DNA of 64,000 nt from NCBI RefSeq assembly GCF_000764305.2, contig NW_025933395.1:18368-82367 (forward strand), in the 5' to 3' direction. Positions 10,919 to 21,068 of this stretch are shown here, one piece after another (position 1 is the stretch's first letter; each line of letters starts with the position of its first letter). A program made the translations under genes and the position numbers. Under the pieces are notes generated by a model. The model was not told where the DNA came from, did not search any database, and saw only the letters and a list, made by a program, of their open reading frames with translations. This DNA is from Hyalella azteca. Its lineage: Eukaryota > Arthropoda > Malacostraca > Amphipoda > Hyalellidae.

Positions 10919-12629
10919 CTATGGCTTAGAGTGGTATTTTTCCATGCATTCAGGATGCAAGGGGACCTTGCACATCTTGCATATGTGAGGTGTTCTGCCC
11001 TGACACTGCTTGCATCTGCTGCGTGCATGCTCTCCTCTTGCAGTCCAATGGCCTTTGCAGTTGTACCGCACACTTTCTTCTGCACTACCTGTACTGTATT
11101 TAGGACCTGTTGCCTTTCTGGTGGTTCCATAGGTTTTCAATGTAGCTATAACTAAGTTCCTGGAAAAGTCTAGTAGGCTCATGTCAGCATGCACTCGTCT
11201 GTACTGACGCCAAGCATTTACCACTTGAGCATTTATGCTCCAAGCAAACAAGGGCCACCACCATTTTTTTGACCTGATTCGCACTCTGTAAGCTGACACT
11301 TGCTGGTCAAACAAGTCAACGCCTCTCATATGCTTGTTGTACAAACTGATAGAATTTGGTACTGGAATTTCCACATGCTTCTTAGTAATCCGATCCCACC
11401 TCCTTGCATATTTCAGTGGCTTAGCTCTGGCTTTATTTGAGGCAACACTTACAACTTTGTTGTCCTTCCATTTGACGAGAGACACGCAATCAGTGTATGC
11501 CTCCTCCATTGTACCTCTTACTTTCTTGTTCATAACTTGTCTTGCAGTAAGAGGGCATCCAGACAAGCAATTTTCTCGCAGAGTTGTTGTACCAGCAATA
11601 CCTTTTTGTGCAAGCTCTTTCAAAAGAGGCACCGTTCCAAAATAATTGTCACATACAACGTGTTGTCCTTTCTGCAGCTTAGTTTTTTTCACCAAGTCTA
11701 ACACTATGTTTGGACCGTGGCCAAACCAATGGTCTTCAATATTTGTGCGTGCTCGGCAGTATGGCTCAACATGCAAAAGGGCGCCATTTGAATCACAAGC
11801 AGCGCATAATTTAAAACCGAATCTCACAGGCTTTCCCCTAATATATTGTTTGTCTCCATGTCTTCCATAATATGGCACCATAACATTAGCAACACTCATG
11901 AACTCTCCTTGAAAACGGTTCTGCATCATTACCTTGTTTATGTGTTCAAATATAGGTCGAACTTTGAAGAACCGGTCTGTATTTACTTTCATATTATCAG
12001 TAAAGTGAAGGCATCTCATTATTTGGTCGAAAGTGTCTCTCCTCATCGAATTTATCACTAAAAGATTCTGAGTATCTTCTTTTGATGACCAATACAATCT
12101 TCTATGTGGAAGTTTGTTGTAGCCAGAGAGGACTAGTATTCCAAAAAACACTCTCAGGTTGTCAACAGTCATAACGTCAGATTGCAAAGATTTTTGTTGT
12201 GCATGAACTCTACTTTGTTCACAGATAAACTTCAACCAGTCATCAGTCCAAAATTTTTCGATGCATTCCAAAATACTCTCATTCACTACTTGTTGTTCTG
12301 TATGCATATCATAATCTCCAACACTATCAATAACTTTTGTTTCGTCTCTGTGCCAAACTACCTTCTCTTTTCGGAGTTTCTTCTTCCTCTGCTGACCATC
12401 AGGAGACGGCATTTGATCCTCTCTTTTGTCAGTGAGTACTTCGGAAAGTAAAATTCTTCTTGGTAAATGAATGGGATTGCATGTAACTTCACTGTCAGAG
12501 GCATCAGAGTCGCAGTCAGTATCAGCAGCTGCTTCTTCAATGGGAGGCTCGATTGCAACATTGATTTCAAAATTACTATCATCATTAGTTTCTTCCTGAA
12601 GTATTTGACACACCTCGTCCAGGGTCAAC
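10919..12629 (-). CDS. piggyBac-type transposase-derived exon, no own start codon, catalytic Asp 1 lost
   Basis: A 569-codon open exon that begins right after a TTTTTCAG acceptor (exon from 12629, entered in phase 2, first full codon TTG). No ATG precedes it in frame, so it must be spliced to an upstream exon. Order: acidic N-terminus, DDE_Tnp_1_7 domain with QYIRGKPVRFGFK, the second Asp in VVCDNYFGT and the third in MRGVDLFDQ. The C-terminal Cys-rich domain (CKQCQGRTPHICKMC...LHPEC) follows. The first catalytic Asp, normally in a 'DE.M.P..GR' motif, is replaced: the protein reads SVANVMVPYYGRH. DNA binding may persist, but cut-and-paste activity is unlikely. Flanking 160-bp direct repeats and the phase match to the exon at 21069 are discussed under findings. 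Confidence 0.85.
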
Positions 12630-12745
12630 CTGAAAAACGAAATATCTAAAAGATTATTTTAATATTTGAAAATATCACTCAAATCACTTCTTGCAATACA
12701 ATCCATAACTCGTTACAATGATTTGAAGATGCTGACAATTTAAAT

Positions 12746-12907
12746 TTAAGTATCCGTGCGAATCATCAAATGATTCAGGATTATTGGTGTGCATGAAATG
12801 GCAAAATTCATGGAAAGCGAAGCAGAAACGTCATTGCAGTTTGCCACGGGACTGAGCATCCCTCGTGTGGTGCACGTTGCAGTTCGCCCCCGCATTGCGT
12901 GTATCAA
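12746..12907 (+). repeat. Dispersed repeat, copy B
   Basis: Partner of 10497-10657. Here the repeat runs on into GCGTGTATCAACAC instead of the TTAA terminus, and a LINE tail follows. Confidence 0.7.
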
Positions 12908-12928
12908 CACATCGTGTGCCACCCATAG

Positions 12929-13094
12929 AATAGAAGTGTCGGCACTGAAGAAATAGGCCCATGGCCTGTTGCCGATTCTTAAACTTTTCGTGACTTGATT
13001 CACAAGGGATCCAGCCTTTGGAACCCGATCTTACCATAACTGACGATTGATTGAGATAGCTGCTGGACTTATTGCCTGGTCCGTAATTTGCCAC
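12929..13094 (-). mobile_element. LINE 3' tail, copy 1
   Basis: Minus strand: CAAGTCACGAAAAGTTTAAG, then AATCGGCAACAGGCCATGGG and a GACACTTCTATTC end. The same tail is at 31188, 32381, 37608 and 44105; at 44105 it is attached to a reverse transcriptase C-terminus. Confidence 0.7.
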
Positions 13095-13424
13095 CCATAG
13101 CCTAAAACAAAATCGTGCTAAACGTGAAACGGGGTTTCATCATTCACATTATTTCATGATCGCTTGATGGAGTAGAGGAGAAAAAAATTTCAGTAAGTAA
13201 ATGATAATTTTTATTCAAAAATCTCATCAGAGGAATATTAGTAGTATAGTACAAATCACGATGAGTTACTCAACATGTATTCATGTAAAAATGAATGTGA
13301 TTTTTTTATAAATAACAATAACATAAATCAAGATATTCCAAGGCTGAGAATTGTATTTCAGGACGAAATACGAATAAACACAGAAAATAAAACACAATAA
13401 AAAAGTGGGTATTGGAAAGCACAC

Positions 13425-15165
13425 TTATACTCGAGATGAATGCCTCAAGGAGAAGCAAGATACGCAAAGGTGTGGGTTTCCTTCACAAGTATCACAAAAG
13501 GTCGCCACTTTCCTTGCTTTTCGTCTCGCAGCTGCGCTTCCTTCACACTTAGCGGTAATTTCATAGCAGGACCGGCAACGCTTCCTTGTCTTGCGAACTG
13601 TTCCAGTCGGCTCCACTAATGCATGGCTGGAACGCTGGCCTCCAATATTTGAAGGCCTTGGTCCTGGACGTATTTTTTCATTGTTTTTCCCAGTAATGAG
13701 AGACATGACTAGGCACTCTTTGAATTCGATCAGTTCCATTGTCTTCTGATGGCTATAAAACTGATTGTAGAGTGCCCAGGCATTTATTACAGCTATTCCT
13801 GTTAACACCTCGATGGCCAATTTACGGTACCACTTCGTGCTGCTTCTGATCGCAGAATTGCACGATGTCAACTCATCTGGTTTACGAATAGCCAATGCAG
13901 CAGCACTGTAGTCAAGAATACTTTGTGGCTTGAGTATTTCAACTCCACTTCGGTTCTTTTTCTTAGAGGGCTGAAGATTGTCTGAATGTTCGGGCACAGT
14001 AGATAACGTTAGAATGTTACATTTATTTTTCCAGGAGCAAACTTTCACTCCTTTGTCGTTCATCAAGCCTACGATTTCTCCTTTCTTTAGCTTGGCCTTT
14101 GTGATGGCCTGGGGCAAAGCTTCTTGGTTTTTCCGCACAGTTCCACAGTAGTAAATTTTTGCCTGTAAGAGTTTTTCGGCCAAGGGCACGGAAGAATATG
14201 AACTACCCGCATAGATAGTTGATCCCTGCTGAACAAGAGGCCTTGAAAGCTGCAGAACAACAGACTCCGAACGCTGAACTGTGGGTTCTTTGGACAAGTT
14301 GCCAGAACATACAAGAAAATTCAAAGTGTACAAGTTGGGTGAGCATAGCTTATAAATCTTCAATCCATATTTATGGGCCTTTGCAGGGTTGTATTCTCCT
14401 CTGATTCCTCTTCCTCTGAAGGGAATGAACGACTCATCTATGACAACATTCGACCCTGGCGTGTACACTGACCTGCAGGCCTCAGCAACGGTGTCAACTA
14501 GAGGCTGGATTTTCCGCAACTTGTTTTGCCGATCTATCACTTTGCTGTCATTACAGTGAAGCATATTCAGTAACAACATGAATCTGTCTCTGGACATGTG
14601 GTTTCGAATGAAGGAATAATTATATATCTCACTTTTAGACCAGTAGTGTTCAATTTTTGGGACTCGAACTAGGCCCATGCACATAACAATCCCAAGAAAC
14701 TTTCTCATTTCTTCTGCATATGTTGGTTTCCATTTGGCTAACCTCGCCTTCCTTTTCATAGCTTTTGACTGAAGAATTTTAGTTGCATTTCTATTGGTAC
14801 CATTAACAATATAATCAATAACTTCATCCGTAACAAAGAGAACATATAAATCCAAAGGCAACACCGTATTATTCTCCCCACTTGGCGTTGGTTTCTTCAG
14901 AAGCTCCTCTTGGCCTGTGAATCTGAAAGATCGCTGTGAAGCCACAATCGGAGCCCACGAACGATCTACATGGAGTTCAGAGTTATCCATTTCAGATTCA
15001 CTATCTTCCTCCTCGCTTCCAGCATACGTTGACGAATTACTCCCAGAACTTACAGACAAAAAATCCTCCAAAACATCGCGACTCCAGTTGCTACTTGATG
15101 AACAAGAATCATCTTCGTCTGAATGATCTCGCCAAGAGCCGCAAACCAAAGAAGGATTCATGTGT
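13425..15165 (-). CDS. piggyBac-type transposase-derived gene, two catalytic Asps lost
   Basis: Exon begins at 15165 after a TTCTTCTACAG acceptor (phase 2); the first ATG is at 15161-15159, giving 578 residues to the stop at 13425. The longer frame starting upstream runs through the intron and is not used here. An acidic Ser-rich N-terminus precedes the transposase domain. The first Asp is kept (VIDESFIPFRGR). The second site reads TIYAGSSYSS where relatives have T-DN-YYTS, so Asp is Gly. The third site (AIRKPDEL for a VDLSDQ-type motif) has lost its Asp too. The Cys-rich end (CRSC...CDTCEGNPHLCVSCF) is intact. An intact frame with a dead catalytic core suggests domestication or recent decay. 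It is closest to the gene at 18392-20143. Confidence 0.88.
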
Positions 15166-15212
15166 CTGTAGAAGAAATAAAAATGTATAAAACTATTGAA
15201 AAATTCTTGCAA

Positions 15213-16189
15213 TACTCATTACTTTGAATTTCAGCTTGCGTTGGAAGATTTTATTTTCAATGAAGTCTGGCTGTTAGAATGGAGAATTTCTCAAATTTCG
15301 AGTTGACTGCTGGGCATTAATGGTCATAATTGAATGCAAAACGCCGAACGAAATTACATCACAAATCAACTTTCTGAGTGATCAATGCTGAAGCAGAAAC
15401 ATGATTAGCGTGAGTAATCAATTCTGATAGAAACTTGATGTCAAAAGGTTATAACTTTATTTTTTCCAAAAAATGTCATCAAATCCTAATGATAGTCGCA
15501 GACCAAATTTGCATTTAGACACCATAGCGTGTGGTTAATTTTTTGAATCTTGGAAATTATATACTGGTTTTCTCCAGCGCGTTTAAGGAGTTTTGGTTTA
15601 AAATTTGTTACCATTCAACATCTGAGTTCAAATATGTGCTGCTTAAATAAGAAATTGCCTTCATAGCTTTGAATTAAGCACTGGAAGCAGCAAAAGAAGT
15701 GTCAACACCAGTTAATGATGCTTAGTTGTACAAACTTTCCTACTGTACCAAGTTTAGTTTTCTGATGAAATTGAATTTGGAAAAATTGATCAAGTGTAGC
15801 AATATAATGACACAGCTTGCATTTCAACACAGATCCAAATCCATTATTAGCAAGCATGTGCACTTAAATAGCCCATTTATTAGCGATGTACATTCATGCC
15901 CTTTGCATTTGGCTACTTATCTCAACACATGTTCAGAAAACATGTACATTTTAAGAGCAAACTAAAGCAGTGCTCTGGTCACTCAGATCACATTGAAATG
16001 AGTGTTCTCAACCCTTTCACGGCTGAATTATCTTGTGATGCCAAATAAAATATTTTTATGCCAAAAATGAGTCATTTAGGTGTTAAATAATAGAGAAAGT
16101 ACAATAGTTATGAAATATTCCTTTCTTTGATAAAGTTACAAAATATTGCCTTAAGTCTACATCCGACAGATATAGACAATTTCAAATGA
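15213..16189. other. Spacer between piggyBac genes, no gene seen
   Basis: AT-rich. CAACCCTTTCACGGCTGAA near 16010 could be a worn piggyBac-type terminus (CCC start), but no partner end was found. Confidence 0.4.
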
Positions 16190-18023
16190 CTACTTTATAT
16201 GGTATTGCGCATAGCATGTTTTTGTTCTAGTAAGGCATAAACCTACATTACATTTGTTGCACATAACTTTAGTGAAACCTTTCACACAAAACTTGCATCT
16301 TTGTTTAGTTTCAGCAATAAATGGCAAATGACCAATATTGTCGAAACGCACAGCATCTAATGGATGCGAGAGTTTCCTTCTTTTTGTGGTAGCGGCTCCA
16401 TTTACGCTGCTTGGTCTTTCTCTTGGAGTCATCAAACCAATGGCTAGATCTTCCTTGAAGTCAGACAGACACTTCACTTTTGATTTCAGTACTTGGCAAT
16501 TCCTTTTATACAAAAGCCAAGAATTCACCACACTCATGTCCAGCAAATAAAAAAAAATTCTCATGTACCATTTTTTAGATTTGAAATCTATGCGGTAAAG
16601 TTCGATCAACATGTCACATAGATCGACACCTGCCATAAATTTGTTATATTCTTTTACAACAAATGGTCTGTTTATTTCAATGTGCTTGTTTAGTTTTTTG
16701 TCCCATCTCCTGACGGTGTCTGCTGGAGTGATGCCGGCATAAGTTGATAGAAGGTGAACAGACTTATTATCAAACCACTTCACTGCTAATACATTACGAT
16801 TTGTTTCGACACGGTAGTCGAAGCTTCCTCGACCCTCTTTCTGTAATTTCTCGTCATTTTCCATGATGCATCCTTCCAGTCTATTTGCTCTAACAGTAGA
16901 TACATTCAAGATTCCAGATTCCTTTAGTTTTGATGATAAATCAACAGAAGAGAACCAGTTATTGTAGAACAACTTGTAGTTCAAGTGCTTAGGTATGCCT
17001 TCAGCAAGACGAAGCACATAGGCAGATGATGCTCCAACACCAAGGTCATCATTTTTCTGAGATTTGCCTGTATATATCTCGAAATCATAAACAAACCCAC
17101 TTGATCCTGCTCGTGATATTACTTTGTATCCCCATTTGTGAGGTTTTTTTGGATTGTATTGTTTCAAAGATATGCGAGCTTTTGTAGGAATGATTTGCTC
17201 GTCTACAACTTGATGTTCTTCCTGCGATACCTTCCGACAATTTGATCTGACAGATTCAATTATGGGTCTTATTTTGAATAATTTATCAAAATCGGGATCA
17301 TTTCTGGTCTTCTGCTGAGTGTTGTCGTTGAAATGAATATATCTTTTTATCTCTTCAAACTTATCTCTACTCATGACATCTGATATTGCTGTCAGTTGCA
17401 GGCCTTTCTTCCAGTATGTCCGATAGCTGGGAACTTTTATAATACCAGTTAGAAGTAGAATTCCCAAGAAGCATTTCATGTCAGTTTTTTCAAGATGCAT
17501 CTCTTTGCCATCCTTCTGTAGAGCATGCAGTTTAGTTTGTTGAACAATTAAATCTATAAGAGCATCATCAAAAATCAAATTGAAAAATGAAGTTGCACTA
17601 AATGTTTGCCATTCTTCATCAACAATAAGACTGTCTTTCCATTCAATATCATTAGGTGGAGAGAAATCTTGTTTTCTCCATTTGAATTCATTTATTACAT
17701 TCTTAGCTGCTCTCTGTTGCTCTGCCCTACTTGAAAGCAGAATATCATCTTCAGATGCACCATCATGCACTTCAATATTTGGCAAGGTGCGAATATGTTG
17801 GATGGTATCTTCTTCAATATCATCATGTAAAGCAGATTCAAATTCTTCATCATCTTCATCAGATTTATCACCATCAGGACAGAGTACAATCTCCATAGCT
17901 TCATCTATTGTCAGAAACTTCCTACACTGAAGAATTGCTGAGCGCTTCTGTACCTTTTCATATTCGGTCAAGTGTTCTGTGTTAGATCTGCTTGATCCCG
18001 GTTGCTCATAAGACATGATGGAT
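16190..18023 (-). CDS. piggyBac-type transposase-derived gene, PGBD3/4-like, catalytic Asp 2 lost
   Basis: Exon starts at 18023 after a TATTGCAG acceptor (phase 2); the ATG at 18016 gives 608 residues. The N-terminal 120 residues are acidic and Ser/Glu-rich. The transposase domain carries VVDEQIIPTKAR (Asp 1 present), KPHKWGYKV, LRLAEGIPKHLNYKLFYNNW (Asp 2 changed to Asn where relatives have DNWF) and FMAGVDLCDM (Asp 3 present). The C-terminal zinc-binding domain reads CKFCVKGFTKVMCNKCNVGLC. Single Asp to Asn loss with an otherwise full-length frame points to an inactive or repurposed protein. No terminal repeats could be paired. Confidence 0.87.
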
Positions 18024-18137
18024 CTGCAATATAATATAAAGAATAACTACTTTGGACTACAAATATATCATTGGTATTACATAATTATAAAACTATATTT
18101 TATAATAATAAACAAGACATAATACATAGGTATGTAA

Positions 18138-20438
18138 CACGTTAAGTGCGGTACAACCCACCATTGGGTCGTTGCTGATTTCCATCTGCTGGTCGTTTAT
18201 AAAAATAATACCGAATATTTAGAAGAACCCAAAAAAGTTAGTAGTTTTGAAACTTATGGCACAGTCGTGTTAATGTCATGAAATAATGGTTTTAAATAAT
18301 AGAACACAAGTTTAACTCTTATTCAAGTACCAGAAGAACATTTTTATTATTTCCAGTTGCAAGGTTATAATTTGGGGAAAATACCTTCGAATTAGTGATT
18401 ATGGTTTGAACCGAAACATGACCAGCACATGAATGGTTTTCCAGAGCATCCTTCACAAAATGTTGATACTTTTTTTGCCTTTCTGTCAGCAACTTTTGAC
18501 CCTTCTGACTGGCAGATCCTTTTATAGCATCCCACACAGCGCTTTCTTGTCTTGCCTATTGGGCCAGGAGCTTTGTTCAAGCAATGGGCAATTGGCAACC
18601 CGCCTGTTATTTGAGATGGTCTCCCATCAGGCAGCAATTCTTCCATTGGATATCCATACAGGAGTGAAAGAATAATAGATTTTCTGAAATTTACAATTGT
18701 CCATTTGTGCAGCCCACTGCAATATTTGTTAAAGATTAGGAGGGCGTTGACCACAGTACATCCACACAGCAGTTCCAAACATAATTTCCTGTACCATTTT
18801 CTAGTTTTTCTCAAAGGACTGTAAAATGAAATGAACTGGTCTGAAAGATCCACTGCTTTTTTACGGGTATTGTAGTCTAGAACACTGTCAGGTTTCATCA
18901 CATCTGATCCAGTTCTTGTTTTTTTCCCTGTTGCTCTTAAAACATCTGTATGCTCAGGAACTGTAGTTAAAGTTAGTACATTTGCTTTGTTCTTCCAGTT
19001 TAGGACTTTTATGTCATGTTCATTCTTCTTTCCAATAATTTCTCCCCTTTTCAACTTTGCTTTTGTCACCTCAACTGGCAGTCCTTTGCGATTGGAACGG
19101 ATGGTCCCACATAAGTAGATCTTGTGATCCAGGAGGAACTTTGCCAGGGGAAGGGATGTATAATAATTGTCTGTGTAGACAGTCATCCCTGTGCCTAGCA
19201 AGGGGTGCATTAATCTGGCAACTACAGACTCAGCCGAACCTAAATTTTTGCAAGATTCACTTCTGCCACAACATATTTCAAAGTTCCATGTGTAACCATC
19301 GGGGGAACACAACTTGAAAATTTTACAACCGTACTTGTGGCATTTATTTGGTATGTATTGCCTGAAAATAGGCCGTCCTCTATAAGGCACCATTGTTTCA
19401 TCGATGACTACTTCACGGTTCAATTTGTAAACCCTTTGGTATCTTTCTAACAGTAGTCTTGTTATTGGTAAGAGCTTATCTAGCCTGCTTGTTGATGGAC
19501 CACGTGAATCGTTGAAATGAAGGGTCCTCAGTAGAATAAGAAATCTGTCTCTGACCATTATATCACGGACACATTTTCTCTCAAATAGAACACTTTTTGA
19601 CCAGTAAGATTCCATGGAATGCTGAGGATTCAGTCCCATGTACAGAATGATTCCTAAAAATTTTTTTATCTCTGTAGAATCAGTTGGCGTCCAGGAATTC
19701 AGTCTCGTTTTCCTTGTTAGATTTGGTTGTGCTTGCAAGTAATCTGCATAATTATTTGTTTCACGAACAATCAATTCTATGATTGAATTGGTCAAAAACA
19801 TAGAGTACACATCAATAGGCCAGATTTTCCCTTCATGAGAAGGGTTAGGTGTGACTGACAGTTCTTCTTTTCCAGAAAACGGAAACTTTCTTTCATTGGA
19901 GTTGGCACTATGCCACACACCTTGCTCTGCCAGACCTTCTACTGCTTGAATATCGTTTTCGTCGTGTTCATCACTAAATTCACCATCTAACTCAATTTCA
20001 TCACTCAATTCATCACACTCTGAACCATCAGTCCCCTCTGGTGAGAACGTGTCATTTGATAGAATAGTATCATCACTGTCAGAAGAAGGTTTATCAAGTT
20101 TCATTCTCTTAGATCCACTGTAAAAACTAGATGTTTCCGTCATGAACGGTCTGAAAATACAAGAAAGTGAGTTGTGAACTAAGGAAATATTGCAAAATAA
20201 GTTTATCAGAAAAATGTCACATGACCCAAATGTGGGTTGGACTGCAGTGGCATAAATCTCATTCAGCTGCAAACCGACCCACATGTGCATCGTGAATTCT
20301 ATTGGGTTAACATGTAGAGCACGTTGAGAAACACACATAACCACCCACTTCGATATCTCAACAGGCACTGAAGCTATAGAACCGTAACATATCTGCACCA
20401 GAGGACAGTTGGCAGTTTCGGTGCCCGCACTTAACGTG
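18138..20438 (-). mobile_element. piggyBac-like transposon, complete with terminal inverted repeats
   Basis: CACGTTAAGTGCGG starts at 18138 and its exact reverse complement ends at 20438, giving a 2,301-bp element. The right flank is TTAA (20439-20442), the piggyBac target; the left flank is GTAA, one mutation away. It encloses one intact transposase gene with all three catalytic Asps. Confidence 0.85.
18392..20143 (-). CDS. piggyBac-like transposase, catalytic triad intact
   Basis: The ATG at 20143 follows a good acceptor (TTCTTGTATTTTCAG, exon from 20150, phase 2) and gives 583 residues. The longer open frame reaching 20527 crosses the element end at 20438 and is not used. Domains: acidic N-terminus (EIELDGEFSDEHDENDIQ), DDE_Tnp_1_7 core with VVIDETMVPYRGR, TVYTDNYYTSLPLAKFL and KKAVDLSDQ giving the three Asps, then CVGCYKRIC...CEGCSGKPFMCWSC. 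A minus-strand AATAAA lies at 18343-18348. It is a candidate active element. Its nearest relative in the window is the gene at 13425-15165. Confidence 0.9.
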   Translation of the reverse strand: MTETSSFYSGSKRMKLDKPSSDSDDTILSNDTFSPEGTDGSECDELSDEIELDGEFSDEHDENDIQAVEGLAEQGVWHSANSNERKFPFSGKEELSVTPNPSHEGKIWPIDVYSMFLTNSIIELIVRETNNYADYLQAQPNLTRKTRLNSWTPTDSTEIKKFLGIILYMGLNPQHSMESYWSKSVLFERKCVRDIMVRDRFLILLRTLHFNDSRGPSTSRLDKLLPITRLLLERYQRVYKLNREVVIDETMVPYRGRPIFRQYIPNKCHKYGCKIFKLCSPDGYTWNFEICCGRSESCKNLGSAESVVARLMHPLLGTGMTVYTDNYYTSLPLAKFLLDHKIYLCGTIRSNRKGLPVEVTKAKLKRGEIIGKKNEHDIKVLNWKNKANVLTLTTVPEHTDVLRATGKKTRTGSDVMKPDSVLDYNTRKKAVDLSDQFISFYSPLRKTRKWYRKLCLELLCGCTVVNALLIFNKYCSGLHKWTIVNFRKSIILSLLYGYPMEELLPDGRPSQITGGLPIAHCLNKAPGPIGKTRKRCVGCYKRICQSEGSKVADRKAKKVSTFCEGCSGKPFMCWSCFGSNHNH

Positions 20439-20559
20439 TTAAATATTCTTAACAAACTGGTGTAGTTCAAGATATTAGTTTGTGGCAATGGCACATTCAC
20501 TAAACTTCCATCAAAATCCTTACCCAAAGCTGTCTGCAGAGCAGCTCCAAACTAAAGTA

Positions 20560-20828
20560 ATTTTCATCATGGTTGAACTATATAAGGTTGACCCACGAGG
20601 AGTTCCGTCTTTCAGTTCAGCTTTCTTGTTATGTCACGTAGATCGAGAAACGTAAACAATCCCGTCATTCCCATGACGGATTGGTTGACTGGTTTGATTG
20701 CATTTCGGTGGTTGGTCAATGTCTGTGACGTCACTGAGATCAGTGACGTCACAGACGAACACAAGCTACATCCGCAAAAATGGGCTTCTGATGGGTCAAC
20801 CTTATACTATTTCAACCATGATTTTCAT
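20560..20828. mobile_element. P-element-like MITE, copy 1, with 8-bp target duplication
   Basis: The element is 20568-20820. ATTTTCAT stands on both sides (20560-20567, 20821-20828). Its termini, CATGGTTGAACTATATAAGG and the matching inverted end, resemble the P-element terminus (starts CATG, has ATAAGG about 12 bases in, 8-bp duplication). A GTGACGTCACTGA palindrome lies in the middle. Non-coding. Confidence 0.75.
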
Positions 20829-21068
20829 GAGTAATGCTGAGGTAACACCACAACTACAATGCAAATCAATAGAATAGACCTTGTTTAGTACTCTGCTAGG
20901 TAACTTGTACCTTTTGCTGTGGAATAATTACAAACCTCAAGCTAGAATAAACTATAGCATGCTTAGGAAAAAAATGAATTTTGAGATTTTTTTAGGTTTA
21001 GTCAGTTCAATAGTCTAATAATTCAAATTGCAAACATTGCTCTCAATGACCTTCAAATAATCTAATAC

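Noticed and set aside
20151..20527. N-terminal extension of the fourth transposase to 20527
   Set aside because: It crosses the element end at 20438 and a good 3' splice site; the ATG at 20143 is preferred.
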